The notes: generated from the sequence alone by a model not told the origin. DNA of 64,000 bases from Erythrobacter sp. YJ-T3-07 (GCF_015999305.1 NZ_JAEAGP010000001.1:1116001-1180000), one strand, 5' to 3'; counted from the stretch's first letter, positions 50,028 through 59,056 are shown. Program-made: numbers and translations.

Positions 50028-50634
50028 GGGCGGTCGTTTCCTTCGTAAGGCGGGTCGGGGTGGAGACAGGCTCCAGCGTTTCGGGATCGAACAGCGCGCT
50101 CCGGCGGCGGTCGCCCGAGACGATGTCCTTGACCATCCTGACGAAGAACCGCCGCATCAGCGTGTCCATCGAAAGGCGGCGGACCGGCCCGGTACACGCC
50201 GGATCGTCATCGACAAAGAGGTGTCCTATCGGTTCCCCCAGCAGCCGCGTTCGCGCCCCGGCATCGCAATTGCCGACAAGCGTAGTGACATAGGGAATTT
50301 TGCCGTTCTTGTACGAATTGAACAGCGGCGTGTCGCAACAGCCTGCGTACCACCGCAGCGTCGCCTCTTCGGTCAGGTGGATGCACCGTAGCTCGTCGAG
50401 ACCGCCCTCTATCCGCATCCGCGCGCAGCGGCTCTGGTAGAGCGGCGTCCCTGCGTCCTGCTCGTCCATAACCCTGTCGCCCGCGTCGAAACGACGGGCG
50501 AAGGTCTGGCAGTCGGTGCAGTGACAGACGACGAAATCGCCTTCGCGCGGGCCCGCCTTCTCGATCACCCCTTCCACCGAGCCGCAGCGGCAGGAGAAGG
50601 GCAGGTCGGAACCCGAGCCCGCGTGGTCGGTCAT
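50017..50634 (-). CDS. DUF6151 / GFA-like zinc protein
   Basis: A 205-residue protein with the cysteine pattern of the glutathione-dependent formaldehyde-activating (GFA) fold: FSCRCGSVEG near residue 14, VVCHCTDCQTFAR near 36, and GCCDTPLFNS near 98. These should bind two zinc ions. The C-terminal 90 residues (IGHLFVDDDPACTGPVRRLSMDTLMRRFFVRMVKDIVSGDRRRSALFDPETLEPV) are specific to the DUF6151 group found mostly in sphingomonads. No signal peptide is seen. It overlaps the metallo-beta-lactamase gene (ATGA) and prmA (11 bases). The function is not established. Confidence 0.85.
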   Translation of the reverse strand: MTDHAGSGSDLPFSCRCGSVEGVIEKAGPREGDFVVCHCTDCQTFARRFDAGDRVMDEQDAGTPLYQSRCARMRIEGGLDELRCIHLTEEATLRWYAGCCDTPLFNSYKNGKIPYVTTLVGNCDAGARTRLLGEPIGHLFVDDDPACTGPVRRLSMDTLMRRFFVRMVKDIVSGDRRRSALFDPETLEPVSTPTRLTKETTAHVG

Positions 50635-51578
50635 TCGCCTTCTTTCGCCAGCCGCTCGTTCAGCCGTTTTTCGATGGCTTTCGCGTAGTCGGCGCAGGCG
50701 GTCCCATCCAGCAATTCGCCGTCCTTCATCCGGTCGAGCATTCCGCTCGCCGAGGGATGCGGCGTCGCGAGCAGGTCGCATGGAAGTGTGGCGACCTTGG
50801 CGATGCTGCGCCGGAAATCGGCGACGACGGCAGGGTGATCGGTGAAGCGGTAATCGTCCGCCGAGACGGGGGAGAGACTGTCGACATAGGCGACGCGGCG
50901 GCACACCGGCGGTTGCCACGGGAGCGAGCAGGCATTCCACGTCCAGCTCATCGCGCCCGGAGTGTGGCCGGGGGTGAAATGCGCGGTGAATTCCTTGCCG
51001 CCCAGTGTCAGCACCTCGCCGTCGTTCACGATCCGGTCGACCTTCACCGGGGTCATCGCAGGGTGGATCGCGGCCTGCGGATCGTCCGCGCTTGCCTCGC
51101 CACTGGACAGAACCTGCGCCGCTACGGGCGATGCGATCACCTTGGCGCCGGTTGCTTCGACGAGGGCTGCGTGCGCGCCGACATGGTCGAAATGCTCGTG
51201 GCTCATCAGCAGATAGCCCACATCGCGCGGGTCGATGCCAAGCGCGCGGATATTGGCGAGGATCAGCGGTGCCGCATCCTGCACGCCGCTGTCGATCAGG
51301 ATGTGCTCGCCATCGCCGATGACGAGCAGCGCGGAAATGCCGCAGGTGCCCACATACCATGTGTCGCCGAGCAGTTCGAAGGGCGGGGCGGGTGTGTCCC
51401 ACTCGTCCCAGTCTTCGCATTTTTCGAGAAACGCCGATTGCGGAAAGCTGATGGCCATTTCCGGTGAGGAGACGACATCGTGCGCTACAGGATCGGCGGT
51501 GGCGGGCGACTCGGGTGAGGGCGCGCAGCCGCCAGCGACAAGTGCCAGCGCTGCCAGCGCCGCCAGTCTAGCGGACAT
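50631..51578 (-). CDS. bla: Subclass B3 metallo-beta-lactamase, exported
   Basis: A 315-residue protein with a signal peptide containing AGGC (Cys18), possibly a lipoprotein. The zinc ligands of subclass B3 are complete: His127-x-His129-x-Asp131-His132 in SHEHFDHVGAH, His205 in TPGHTPGAMSW, and His274 in ATPHPSASGM. The DWDEWDTPAPPFELLGDTWYVGTCGISALLV lead-in is the B3 N-terminal pattern. Such enzymes hydrolyse penicillins, cephalosporins and often carbapenems in the periplasm, and chromosomal B3 enzymes are reported in Erythrobacteraceae. It sits between an SDR gene (11-base overlap) and DUF6151 (4-base overlap), with no BlaI or AmpR gene beside it. Activity is not proven. Confidence 0.9.
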   Translation of the reverse strand: MSARLAALAALALVAGGCAPSPESPATADPVAHDVVSSPEMAISFPQSAFLEKCEDWDEWDTPAPPFELLGDTWYVGTCGISALLVIGDGEHILIDSGVQDAAPLILANIRALGIDPRDVGYLLMSHEHFDHVGAHAALVEATGAKVIASPVAAQVLSSGEASADDPQAAIHPAMTPVKVDRIVNDGEVLTLGGKEFTAHFTPGHTPGAMSWTWNACSLPWQPPVCRRVAYVDSLSPVSADDYRFTDHPAVVADFRRSIAKVATLPCDLLATPHPSASGMLDRMKDGELLDGTACADYAKAIEKRLNERLAKEGE

Positions 51579-52278
51579 AGCTGGCCCCGTTGGCGTCGAT
51601 CGTCGCGCCGGTCATCGAAGGCGGCGCTTCGAGTGCGCACCAGGTGGCGATGCTGGCGATTTCCTCTGGCTCCGCCACGCGGCCGAGCGGAATATCGGCG
51701 AGCAGGCCCGGTCCTCCCCGGCTCTCAAGATAGTCCCCCGCCATCGAGGTGTCGGTGAAGCCTGGCGTCACTGCGAAGCTGTAGATGCCTTCGCTCGCAT
51801 AAGCACGCGCGATGGTCTTGTGCAGCGCCAGCATTCCGCCCTTGGCCGCCGCATAGTGCCAGTGCGCGGGCGAATCGCCGCGATGACCGGCGCGGCTGGC
51901 GACATGGACGATCCGCCCTTCGCAGCCGCGTTCCTGCCAGTGGCGCACGGCGAAACGGCTGAGCTGGGCGGCGGCGGTCAGGTTGATCCGCAGCGTTTCC
52001 TCCCACGCATCGAGCCATTCGATGTCCGAGGTGTCGAGCGGGACACCATCGAACAGCCCGGCATTGTTGATCAGCACGTCGATCGCGCCATCGGTCTGCC
52101 GCAGCGCCTCTTCCCACAGCGTCGAAGGTGCGGAAGGCTCTGTAAAGTCGGCGGCAATCTCGCCTTCCTCGATCCCGCGTGTCGAGTGGCCGACCACGCG
52201 CACGCAGCGCGCCTCCAGCTGTTCGCGAATGGCGGCGCCGATCCCGCGGCTCGATCCTGTGACGAGAATGCCTGTCAT
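51568..52278 (-). CDS. SDR-family oxidoreductase
   Basis: A 236-residue short-chain dehydrogenase with the cofactor motif GSSRGIG near the N-terminus (residues 8-14), INNAG, catalytic Ser in VHVASRAGHRGDSPA, and Tyr-x3-Lys in HYAAAKGG. The C-terminal IPLGRVAEPEEIASIATWCALEAPPSMTGATIDANGASYVR is FabG-like. Arg11, following the second Ser, hints at NADPH. It is the first gene of the operon SDR-B3 metallo-beta-lactamase-DUF6151-prmA-DUF2459. The start at 52278 is the family start; the longer open frame upstream is not. The substrate is unknown. Confidence 0.9.
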   Translation of the reverse strand: MTGILVTGSSRGIGAAIREQLEARCVRVVGHSTRGIEEGEIAADFTEPSAPSTLWEEALRQTDGAIDVLINNAGLFDGVPLDTSDIEWLDAWEETLRINLTAAAQLSRFAVRHWQERGCEGRIVHVASRAGHRGDSPAHWHYAAAKGGMLALHKTIARAYASEGIYSFAVTPGFTDTSMAGDYLESRGGPGLLADIPLGRVAEPEEIASIATWCALEAPPSMTGATIDANGASYVR

Positions 52279-52448
52279 GGAGCCACCTGTTAGGCCGATT
52301 GATGCGCGCGACCAAGCCCCGCGCTTGCGCTCACCCCATGGTCCGTGCTTTTGCACCCATGCTTTTGACTCGCTTGAACCTGACCGCGCATCCGCTAAGT
52401 GGAGGCGCAAGACCTACCGCACCGGCCAGATTGGACCCGCAAGCCACC

Positions 52449-52829
52449 ATGTCGAACAGACCACTCTCTCCCCATCTCCAGATCTGGAAGTGGGGCCCGC
52501 ACATGTTCACCTCGATCCTGCACCGCGTCACCGGTGACGGAATGGCGCTGGTCGGCCTCGCCGTGCTGCTCTGGTGGCTGGGCGCGATGGCGAGCGGGCC
52601 GGAGGCGTATGCCACCTTCTCCGCCGTTGCGACGTCGATCCCCGGCTATGTCGTGCTGGTCGGCCTGACCTGGGCCTTCTTCAGCCACATGATGAGCGGT
52701 CTGCGCCACTTCGTGCTCGATATCGGCGCGGGGTACGAGCTGACGATCAACAAGACCTGGTCGACGCTGGCCCCGATCCTCGGCGTCCTTCTGACCATCG
52801 CCTTCTGGGCGATCATTCTCCTCAAGTAA
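52449..52829 (+). CDS. sdhC: Succinate dehydrogenase cytochrome b556 subunit
   Basis: A 126-residue membrane protein with three hydrophobic segments. The SdhC signature SNRPLSPHLQIWKWGPHMFTSILHRVTG is at the N-terminus, and the heme-ligand His lies in SHMMSGLRHFVLD. It anchors succinate dehydrogenase and binds ubiquinone and heme b. The start at 52449 gives the canonical start; the longer frame upstream has no family match. sdhD follows after 10 bases. Confidence 0.96.
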   Translation: MSNRPLSPHLQIWKWGPHMFTSILHRVTGDGMALVGLAVLLWWLGAMASGPEAYATFSAVATSIPGYVVLVGLTWAFFSHMMSGLRHFVLDIGAGYELTINKTWSTLAPILGVLLTIAFWAIILLK

Positions 52830-52839
52830 GGCATTTCCC

Positions 52840-53226
52840 ATGGGTAACGGAACCTCCATCGGCCGCGTGCGCGGCCTCGGCTCGGCCCACGAGGGCGCGC
52901 ATCACTGGCTGCTCCAGCGGTTCACCGCGATCGGCAATCTGGTGCTGGTGCTGTTCCTGCTGGTCAGCTTCCTGCTGCTGCCCGCCTATGATTACGGCAC
53001 GGTGACCGGCTGGCTGTCCTCGCCGATCGCGGCGGCGGCGCTGATCCTGCTGATCGTCAGCACGTTCTGGCACGCGCGGCTGGGCCTGCAGGTCCTGATC
53101 GAGGACTATATCCACCAGGGCGGCAGCCGCTTCGCGCTGATCGCCCTTCTCAATCTCGTGGCGGTGGCAGGGGCCGTGTTCGGCATCTTCTGCATCGCCA
53201 GCATCGCATTTGCAGGAGCCGCCTGA
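52840..53226 (+). CDS. sdhD: Succinate dehydrogenase hydrophobic membrane anchor subunit
   Basis: A 128-residue protein with three membrane segments. [36 protein letters not shown] is the alphaproteobacterial SdhD N-terminus, and [17 protein letters not shown] carries the conserved His and Asp near heme and quinone. It pairs with SdhC to form the quinone-reducing membrane domain. Its stop overlaps the sdhA start (TGATG), which gives translational coupling. Confidence 0.95.
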   Translation: MGNGTSIGRVRGLGSAHEGAHHWLLQRFTAIGNLVLVLFLLVSFLLLPAYDYGTVTGWLSSPIAAAALILLIVSTFWHARLGLQVLIEDYIHQGGSRFALIALLNLVAVAGAVFGIFCIASIAFAGAA

Positions 53227-55082
53227 TGGCTGCCGATACTTTCGAAATCAACGGACGCGCCTATCCGATCATCGACCATGATTTCGACGTGGTCGTCGTC
53301 GGCGCGGGCGGTTCGGGCCTGCGCGCCACGATGGGCGCCGCAGAGGCCGGCTTCAAGACCGCGAACATCTCCAAGGTCTTCCCCACGCGCAGCCACACCG
53401 TGGCCGCGCAGGGCGGCATCGCCGCAAGCCTCGGCAACAACACGCCCGACCACTGGACCTGGCACATGTACGACACCGTAAAGGGGTCTGACTGGCTGGG
53501 CGACCAGGACGCGATCGAATATCTCGCACGCGAAGCCCCGCAGGCGGTGTACGAGCTGGAGCACGCAGGCGTGCCGTTTTCGCGCAACAAGGACGGCACG
53601 ATCTATCAGCGTCCGTTCGGCGGCCACATGCAGAACATGGGCGAAGGCCCGCCCGTGCAGCGCACCTGCGCCGCGGCGGACCGTACCGGCCACGCGATGC
53701 TCCACGCGCTCTACCAGCAGAGCCTGAAGTACGACGCGGACTTCTTCATCGAATATTTCGCGATCGACCTGATCATGACGGGCGAGGGTGCGAACCGTCG
53801 CTGCGTCGGCGTGATCGCGATGTGCCTCGACGACGGCACGATCCACCGCTTCCGCGCGCATGCCGTGGTGCTGGCGACCGGCGGCTATGGCCGCTGCTAC
53901 TACACTGCGACGAGCGCCCATACCTGCACCGGCGACGGTGGCGGCATGGTGCTGCGCGCAGGCCTGCCGCTGCAGGACATGGAATTCGTCCAGTTCCACC
54001 CGACCGGCATCTACGGCGCGGGCGTGCTGATCACCGAAGGCGCACGCGGCGAGGGCGGTTACCTGACCAACTCCGAAGGCGAGCGTTTCATGGAACGCTA
54101 TGCTCCCTCGGCCAAGGATCTGGCGTCGCGCGACGTCGTCTCGCGCTCGATGGCGCTGGAAATGCGCGAAGGCCGGGGCGTGGGCAAGGATGGCGACCAC
54201 ATCTACCTCCACCTCGACCACATCGATCCCAAGGTGCTGGCAGAGCGCCTGCCGGGCATCACCGAAAGCGGCAAAATCTTCGCCGGCGTCGACCTGACGC
54301 GCGAACCGCTCCCCGTGACGCCGACCGTCCACTACAACATGGGCGGTATCCCGACGAACTATCACGGCGAAGTCGTGACCATCGGGCCCGACGGCAATCC
54401 CGACCATGTCGTGCCCGGGCTCTATGCCGCGGGTGAGGCGGGCTGCGTCTCGGTCCACGGCGCGAACCGTCTCGGCTCCAACTCGCTGATCGACCTCGTG
54501 GTGTTCGGCCGCGCGATCGGCCATCGCCTGGCCGAAACGATGAAGCCGGGCGCGAGCCATGATGCGCTTCCCGCGGACAGTGCCGATCTGGCGCTGACCC
54601 GGCTCGACCACTTCCGCCACGCCAAGGGCAGCCTGCCGACGGCGCGGATTCGCGAAGACATGCAGAAGACCATGCAGAAGCATGCTGCCGTGTTCCGCGA
54701 CACCGAAACGCTCGCGGCGGGCAAGAAGCACCTCGCCGAGGTCAACGCCTCGATGCAGGACATCCACGTCTCCGACCGATCGCTGATCTGGAACAGCGAC
54801 CTGATCGAGACGCTGGAGCTCGACAACTTGATGGCTCAGGCCAGCGTCACCATGACCAGCGCCGACAACCGCAAGGAAAGCCGCGGCGCCCACGCGCACG
54901 AGGACTTCCCCGACCGCAACGATGCCGAGTGGATGAAGCACACGATCACGTGGTTCGACGGCTGGGGCGGCGGTGCCAAGGGTTCGGGCAAGGGCGAGAT
55001 GAAGATCGATTACCGCCCGGTCCACGAATACACGCTGACCGACGATATCGAGTACATCAAACCGAAGAAGCGGGTGTACTAA
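53226..55082 (+). CDS. sdhA: Succinate dehydrogenase flavoprotein subunit
   Basis: A 618-residue SdhA. The FAD dinucleotide motif [21 protein letters not shown], the covalent-FAD histidine in [18 protein letters not shown], the capping-domain region [25 protein letters not shown] and the C-terminal [22 protein letters not shown] are all present. It oxidises succinate to fumarate in the TCA cycle and complex II. It follows sdhC-sdhD as usual, but the iron-sulfur subunit sdhB is not the next gene, and no sdhB is seen in the 9 kb that follow. Confidence 0.98.
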   Translation: MAADTFEINGRAYPIIDHDFDVVVVGAGGSGLRATMGAAEAGFKTANISKVFPTRSHTVAAQGGIAASLGNNTPDHWTWHMYDTVKGSDWLGDQDAIEYLAREAPQAVYELEHAGVPFSRNKDGTIYQRPFGGHMQNMGEGPPVQRTCAAADRTGHAMLHALYQQSLKYDADFFIEYFAIDLIMTGEGANRRCVGVIAMCLDDGTIHRFRAHAVVLATGGYGRCYYTATSAHTCTGDGGGMVLRAGLPLQDMEFVQFHPTGIYGAGVLITEGARGEGGYLTNSEGERFMERYAPSAKDLASRDVVSRSMALEMREGRGVGKDGDHIYLHLDHIDPKVLAERLPGITESGKIFAGVDLTREPLPVTPTVHYNMGGIPTNYHGEVVTIGPDGNPDHVVPGLYAAGEAGCVSVHGANRLGSNSLIDLVVFGRAIGHRLAETMKPGASHDALPADSADLALTRLDHFRHAKGSLPTARIREDMQKTMQKHAAVFRDTETLAAGKKHLAEVNASMQDIHVSDRSLIWNSDLIETLELDNLMAQASVTMTSADNRKESRGAHAHEDFPDRNDAEWMKHTITWFDGWGGGAKGSGKGEMKIDYRPVHEYTLTDDIEYIKPKKRVY

Positions 55083-55092
55083 TTGGATCGAG

Positions 55093-55118
55093 GGGGTGTC
55101 TGCGGCTCGCGACACCCC
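55093..55118 (+). terminator. Hairpin after sdhA
   Basis: GGGGTGTC (55093-55100) and GACACCCC (55111-55118) form a perfect 8-base stem with a 10-base loop, 10 bases after the sdhA stop. There is no T run, so it may stabilise or process the transcript rather than terminate strongly. Confidence 0.5.
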
Positions 55119-55126
55119 ACCTGAGG

Positions 55127-55777
55127 TCAACTTCGACTGCCGTCGTTTCGGTTGTGCAAGATAACGTAGGCAATCGATGTCACTCCCCAGAGAGCGCCTG
55201 TAGCGATCAGCCCGCAGATCGCGGCGATTGGGATGGCAATCCAGGCAAGAAAGAAGGCTGCAATCCCTTCGAAAATATTGATTGCGAGGGCATCGAGAAC
55301 TTCACTGATATACCAGAGAATACCCCAGCTGTAGAACGCAGGCATCATCCAGGTCATGACGAGCCGGATTGCGGGATGCCAATCGGGACTGGAAATATCC
55401 CGCCCGAACCACAGTGTCGCTTCTACCAATTGGCCTAGCCATCCCTGGCTACCAGTTTCGGAATTTGCGGAAGCGGTCCTACTTGTGCGCTCGACCTCGC
55501 GCCTGTGGTCGCGCTTTTTTATGCTCTCGCTGGGCCAAAAATGAGTTTTCTTCACAAAGACGGATTGCGGATCTCGGTTTCCCGTGCCGTCACAATGGGG
55601 GCATTCGGGGCGCCATTCGGTGTTGCCGTCACCGCAACTCGGACAGCTCCCAAAGACACTATCAACCAAACCGGGATGGACCTGGCCTGCCGCGTCTTCT
55701 CCGCCGAACAGACGTCCGCCGCTATGGAAGTCGTTTTGGCACCTGCCCGAGCCAGAACAGTGGTAACAGTCTTGCAT
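55127..55777 (-). CDS. Membrane protein with DnaJ-type zinc-finger motifs
   Basis: A 216-residue protein. The N-terminal 60 residues hold three CxxCxGxG-like units: CYHCSGSG (3-10), CPSCGDG and CPHCDGTG, as in the DnaJ zinc-binding domain, with an extra cysteine in GRCQND. No J domain is present. The C-terminal half has two to three membrane segments (about 130-205, for example YSWGILWYISEVLDALAINIFEGIAAFFLAWIAIPIAAICGLIATGALWG). The start at 55777 has a GGGGGA Shine-Dalgarno; upstream in-frame ATGs at 55807 and 55810 lack one. The gene is AT-richer than its surroundings and sits where sdhB would be expected, but on the other strand. The function is unknown. Confidence 0.75.
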   Translation of the reverse strand: MQDCYHCSGSGRCQNDFHSGGRLFGGEDAAGQVHPGLVDSVFGSCPSCGDGNTEWRPECPHCDGTGNRDPQSVFVKKTHFWPSESIKKRDHRREVERTSRTASANSETGSQGWLGQLVEATLWFGRDISSPDWHPAIRLVMTWMMPAFYSWGILWYISEVLDALAINIFEGIAAFFLAWIAIPIAAICGLIATGALWGVTSIAYVILHNRNDGSRS

Positions 55778-55891
55778 TACTACAATCCCCCAAAGGCCAC
55801 CGGCCATCACTCTAGCAAATGCGAGTGATTGGACAATGCGGGCTACTGCATAGATCGTTGCCGGTTCGGTTGCGGCTCGGTAATCCGACCT

Positions 55892-56764
55892 ATGCGTTCA
55901 TTCACCGTGGCACTCGCTACCACCCTCACGCTCGCTGCATGCACCAGCGTTTCTACCGCCTCACCCCCGCCACCAGCGCTCGGCATTCCCGATTTCTACA
56001 CGCAGTACCGCGATGCGGACGGTATCCCCGTGGTCTCCTCCGGCGTCGTGTCCGAAGACGCGATGGTCGCTGCCGAGGCGATGATCGAGGATATGCTCGC
56101 TTTCCGGCCCGACCTGGCCAACTGGCTGCACGACAACGGCTATCGCGTCGCGATCATCGCCGAGACCGAGGCGCTGCTCGACCTGCCCGAAAATGCGCAC
56201 TGGAAGAAACCAGCCCCCGACGATCCGCGCCTGACCCGGTGCGAGAAGAAGCACTATGACGAGCGGATCGGCAGCCTGACCGACCGCGCCTATTGGGATG
56301 CGCGCGCACGCGGGATCGGCGGGCAGCATACGGTCGGCTCCGAAGAGGATGTGCTCGGCCTGCCGACCAGCCGCTATTACGGCGAGACCATTCTGGTCCA
56401 CGAATTCGCGCACAACATCCTGTTCGCGATCCAGGGCGCCGACCCCGATCTCTACGCCGAGGTCGAGGCGGCGTATGCCAATGCGCAGGCCAACAAGCTG
56501 TGGTTCGAGGAATACAACATGACCACGGTGCAGGAATATTGGGCCGAAGGGACGCAGTTCTGGTTCGATTCGAACCGGCTGCAGGTGTTCGACGGGCGCC
56601 GGATTCTGGGGCACCGGGATCTGGAAGCCTATGATCCGCAGCTCGCCGCCGCCTTGCGCGCTGCCTATGGCGACCGGCATCAGCTGGCCGCCGATCCTTT
56701 CTGGATGAGCGATGCGCGCGTGCCGCCCGGGCCGATTCCGGAGAATACCGCAGAAGTCTGCTGA
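55892..56764 (+). CDS. Secreted zincin-like metallopeptidase, lipoprotein
   Basis: A 290-residue protein with a lipoprotein signal ending LAAC (Cys17). The zinc motif HEFAH is at 170-174, and a downstream EYWAEG (about 216-221) supplies the likely third glutamate ligand, so it is a gluzincin. The preceding piece GIGGQHTVGSEEDVLGLPTSRYYGETILVHEFAHNIL is typical of a group of uncharacterised bacterial zinc peptidases related to the anthrax lethal-factor-like fold. The start at 55892 fits the signal peptide; an in-frame ATG at 55829 would hide it. It should act in the periplasm or at the outer membrane. The substrate is unknown. Confidence 0.82.
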   Translation: MRSFTVALATTLTLAACTSVSTASPPPPALGIPDFYTQYRDADGIPVVSSGVVSEDAMVAAEAMIEDMLAFRPDLANWLHDNGYRVAIIAETEALLDLPENAHWKKPAPDDPRLTRCEKKHYDERIGSLTDRAYWDARARGIGGQHTVGSEEDVLGLPTSRYYGETILVHEFAHNILFAIQGADPDLYAEVEAAYANAQANKLWFEEYNMTTVQEYWAEGTQFWFDSNRLQVFDGRRILGHRDLEAYDPQLAAALRAAYGDRHQLAADPFWMSDARVPPGPIPENTAEVC

Positions 56765-56821
56765 TCGCCCGTTCGGGCGAGTGCAAAGCGCCTCACGAAC
56801 CATTCATCCACCGCTCATGTT

Positions 56822-56853
56822 TACATCCGTAGTCGTTACGGCTACAGATGTAG
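56822..56853 (+). promoter_or_regulatory. BlaI/MecI-type operator upstream of the BlaI-M56 pair
   Basis: TACATCCGTAG (56822-56832) and CTACAGATGTA (56842-56852) form an inverted repeat with 10 of 11 matching positions, and CTACAGATGTAG (56842-56853) is itself a dyad of the TACA-N2-TGTA type bound by BlaI/CopY repressors. It ends 23 bases before the regulator start, where the promoter should be, so autoregulation is likely. Confidence 0.7.
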
Positions 56854-56876
56854 ACGGATGAGGAGGGAGACGGTCG

Positions 56877-57266
56877 ATGTCCGATTCGAAAGACGACAAG
56901 GGCGAACGCATCAGCGAGGCTGAGCACGCGATCATGGAGGTGATCTGGGATCGCCATCCGGTCAGCGCGACGGATGTCTGCGATCAGGTATGCGAAGCGC
57001 GCGGCTGGTCCATGCCCACGGTCAAGACGCTGCTGTCCCGGCTGGTGGGCAAGGGCGCTCTCGCGACCGAGCCCGACGGACGCCGGTTCCTCTACACCCC
57101 GCTGATCGAACGTGCGGATTATGTCGGCGGCGAATCCCGGCGGCTGGTCGACCGGCTGTTCGGTGGGCGCGCGGCGCCACTGTTTGCGCATCTCGCAGAA
57201 AGCGAGGCGCTGACCGACGAGGATCTCGGCGAGATCGAACGCCTGCTGAAGGAGATGCGCAAATGA
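56877..57266 (+). CDS. BlaI/MecI/CopY-family transcriptional repressor
   Basis: A 129-residue winged-helix repressor. ISEAEHAIMEVIWDRHPVSATDVCDQV and RGWSMPTVKTLLSRLVGKGALATEPDGRRFLYTPLI are the family's DNA-binding signature. The dimerisation region RLVDRLFGGRAAPLFAHLAESEALTDEDLGEIERLLKEM completes it. A strong AGGAGG ribosome-binding site is 10 bases before the ATG. Such repressors are inactivated by proteolysis triggered by a membrane M56 peptidase; that partner overlaps its stop by four bases (ATGA). Confidence 0.95.
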   Translation: MSDSKDDKGERISEAEHAIMEVIWDRHPVSATDVCDQVCEARGWSMPTVKTLLSRLVGKGALATEPDGRRFLYTPLIERADYVGGESRRLVDRLFGGRAAPLFAHLAESEALTDEDLGEIERLLKEMRK

Positions 57267-58984
57267 GCATCGCCCTGCAGGATTTCGCCTTCGAAACGCT
57301 GCTGTGGACCGGCGTGCTCGTCGCCGCGGTGCTGGTGCTGCGTCGTCCGGTGTCGCGCCATTTCGGTGCCCAGGCGGCCTATGCGCTGTGGGCCTTGCCG
57401 TTCTTCAGACTGTTGCTTCCCCCGCTCGTTTTGCCGTCCTGGCTTGCCCCGTCATCCGCGCCTGCCGCGCTGCCGGTCGTGGGGCTGGACGTGCCGGCTG
57501 AAGCGGGCGGTGGAGCGCTGCTGTTGCAGCCTATGGTGGCGAGTGAGCCTGCCACCGACTGGGCGTTGATCGGAATGGTGGTGTGGCTGACCGGAGTGCT
57601 GGTCTTCCTGATCCGCCGCTACACGCTCTATTTCGCCATGCGCCGCCAGCTTTTGCGGGCGAGCACCGGCGTCGGCACGCGCGGGCGCGTGCGGCTGATC
57701 GAATCGCCGGCCACCGCATCGCCGGTCGCGTTCGGTGTGATCGACAAGGTGATCGCGCTGCCCGTAGGCTTCGTGGCCGATACCGAGCAGACCCGCCGCG
57801 ATCTCGCGCTGGAACACGAGCTTGCGCACCATCGCGCGCATGACCTGCTGGTCAACGCGCTGGTCCAGCCGCTGTTCGCGCTGCACTGGTTCAACCCGCT
57901 TGGCTGGGTCGGCTGGCGTGCGATGCGGCGCGACCAGGAAGCGGCGTGCGATGCCCGTGTCGTCGCCCGCTGCGATGCGCGCCGGCGCGAAGCCTACGCC
58001 ACCACCATCGCGTCCTTCGCGACCCGCAGCGACAGGCGCGCCAGCCTGGCGCTCGCCGCGCCGATGGCGTGCCCGGTGCTGGGGGACAAATCGATTATCC
58101 ACCGTCTGAGGAGCCTGACCATGTCCGATATTTCCCCGCGTCGGCGGATTGCCGCGCGCACGCTTATGATCGGCGCGCTCGCCGCCGTGCCGCTGACCGC
58201 ATCGATCTCTTACGCAGAGGCGCTGGGCGTGCCCGAGGCTCCTGCGGCACCGCTCGCCCCGGTAGCGCCGGTGGCACCGCTCGCCCCCGTGGCTCCGGCT
58301 GCGCCGGATGCGCCGGAGGCCCCCGCCGCACCGGAAGCGCCCGCCGTCTTCGTGCTGTCCGATGGAGACGATGGCGAAAGCGCAGAGCGTGTGGTCCGGG
58401 TCGAACGCAAGGTGACGACCGACGATTCTGGCAAGCGTACCGAGCGGACCACCTACACCGTCAATGGTCGCCCGGCGACGCAAGAGGAGCGGGCGAAGAT
58501 CGAAGCCGGGCTCGACAGCCTGCGAGATGCAAGGGTCGATGCCGACCGGATGCACCGCGAACTGCGCGTGATGCGCGGTCGGATGCACGAAAACGGCGAA
58601 CTGCGGAGCGAAATGGAGGCTCTGCGCAAGCGGCTCGGCGAAAATGGCGAGCTGCGCAAGCAACTGGATGAGGTGCGCCGGAGCCTTGGCGAGAGCGGCA
58701 TGATCGAGCGCGAGACCCGCCTCGCACTCGCCCAGGCGGCGGCCGAGATGCCCGAATTCACCTTCGCCTGCGACGGGAGCGACCAGAGCGTGAGCGAGCG
58801 CGTCGGCCCCGATGGCAAGAAGGTGATGGCGTTCTGCCGCACCGCCATGGTCGCGAGCGCAAAAGACGCGATCGCCAGTGCCCGCCGCGAGATCGAGAGC
58901 GATCGCGATCTCTCCCGGCGAGAGCGGGCCGAGGCGCTGCGCGCGCTCGACCAGGCGATGCGCGAAGTCGGCAAGACAAACTGA
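57263..58984 (+). CDS. M56-family membrane metallopeptidase (BlaR1-like) without penicillin sensor domain
   Basis: A 573-residue protein. The N-terminal part has hydrophobic segments (about 8-26, 40-60, 100-118) and the M56 zinc motif HELAHH (185-190) with the glutamate in RRDQEAACDARV (E226). A fourth membrane segment is near 300-315. The C-terminal part is not the beta-lactam-binding sensor of BlaR1; instead there is a Pro-Ala linker (322-360, many APVAP-like repeats) and an Arg/Glu-rich coiled-coil region with HENGELR and GENGELRKQ repeats (about 390-480). It likely cleaves BlaI in response to an unknown periplasmic signal. Confidence 0.9.
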   Translation: MSIALQDFAFETLLWTGVLVAAVLVLRRPVSRHFGAQAAYALWALPFFRLLLPPLVLPSWLAPSSAPAALPVVGLDVPAEAGGGALLLQPMVASEPATDWALIGMVVWLTGVLVFLIRRYTLYFAMRRQLLRASTGVGTRGRVRLIESPATASPVAFGVIDKVIALPVGFVADTEQTRRDLALEHELAHHRAHDLLVNALVQPLFALHWFNPLGWVGWRAMRRDQEAACDARVVARCDARRREAYATTIASFATRSDRRASLALAAPMACPVLGDKSIIHRLRSLTMSDISPRRRIAARTLMIGALAAVPLTASISYAEALGVPEAPAAPLAPVAPVAPLAPVAPAAPDAPEAPAAPEAPAVFVLSDGDDGESAERVVRVERKVTTDDSGKRTERTTYTVNGRPATQEERAKIEAGLDSLRDARVDADRMHRELRVMRGRMHENGELRSEMEALRKRLGENGELRKQLDEVRRSLGESGMIERETRLALAQAAAEMPEFTFACDGSDQSVSERVGPDGKKVMAFCRTAMVASAKDAIASARREIESDRDLSRRERAEALRALDQAMREVGKTN

Positions 58985-59006
58985 CGCTGGGAGCAGCATC
59001 AGTGAG

Positions 59007-59040
59007 GGCGGTGCACGTTTTCCCCCAGACGTGCGCCGCC
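59007..59040. terminator. Candidate terminator hairpin between convergent genes
   Basis: GGCGGTGCACGT (59007-59018) and ACGTGCGCCGCC (59029-59040) pair at 11 of 12 positions around a 10-base loop. T content afterwards is only moderate (TTCATGTGTTT). It separates the M56 gene from the convergent LLM gene. Confidence 0.5.
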
Positions 59041-59056
59041 TTCATGTGTTTCGGGG

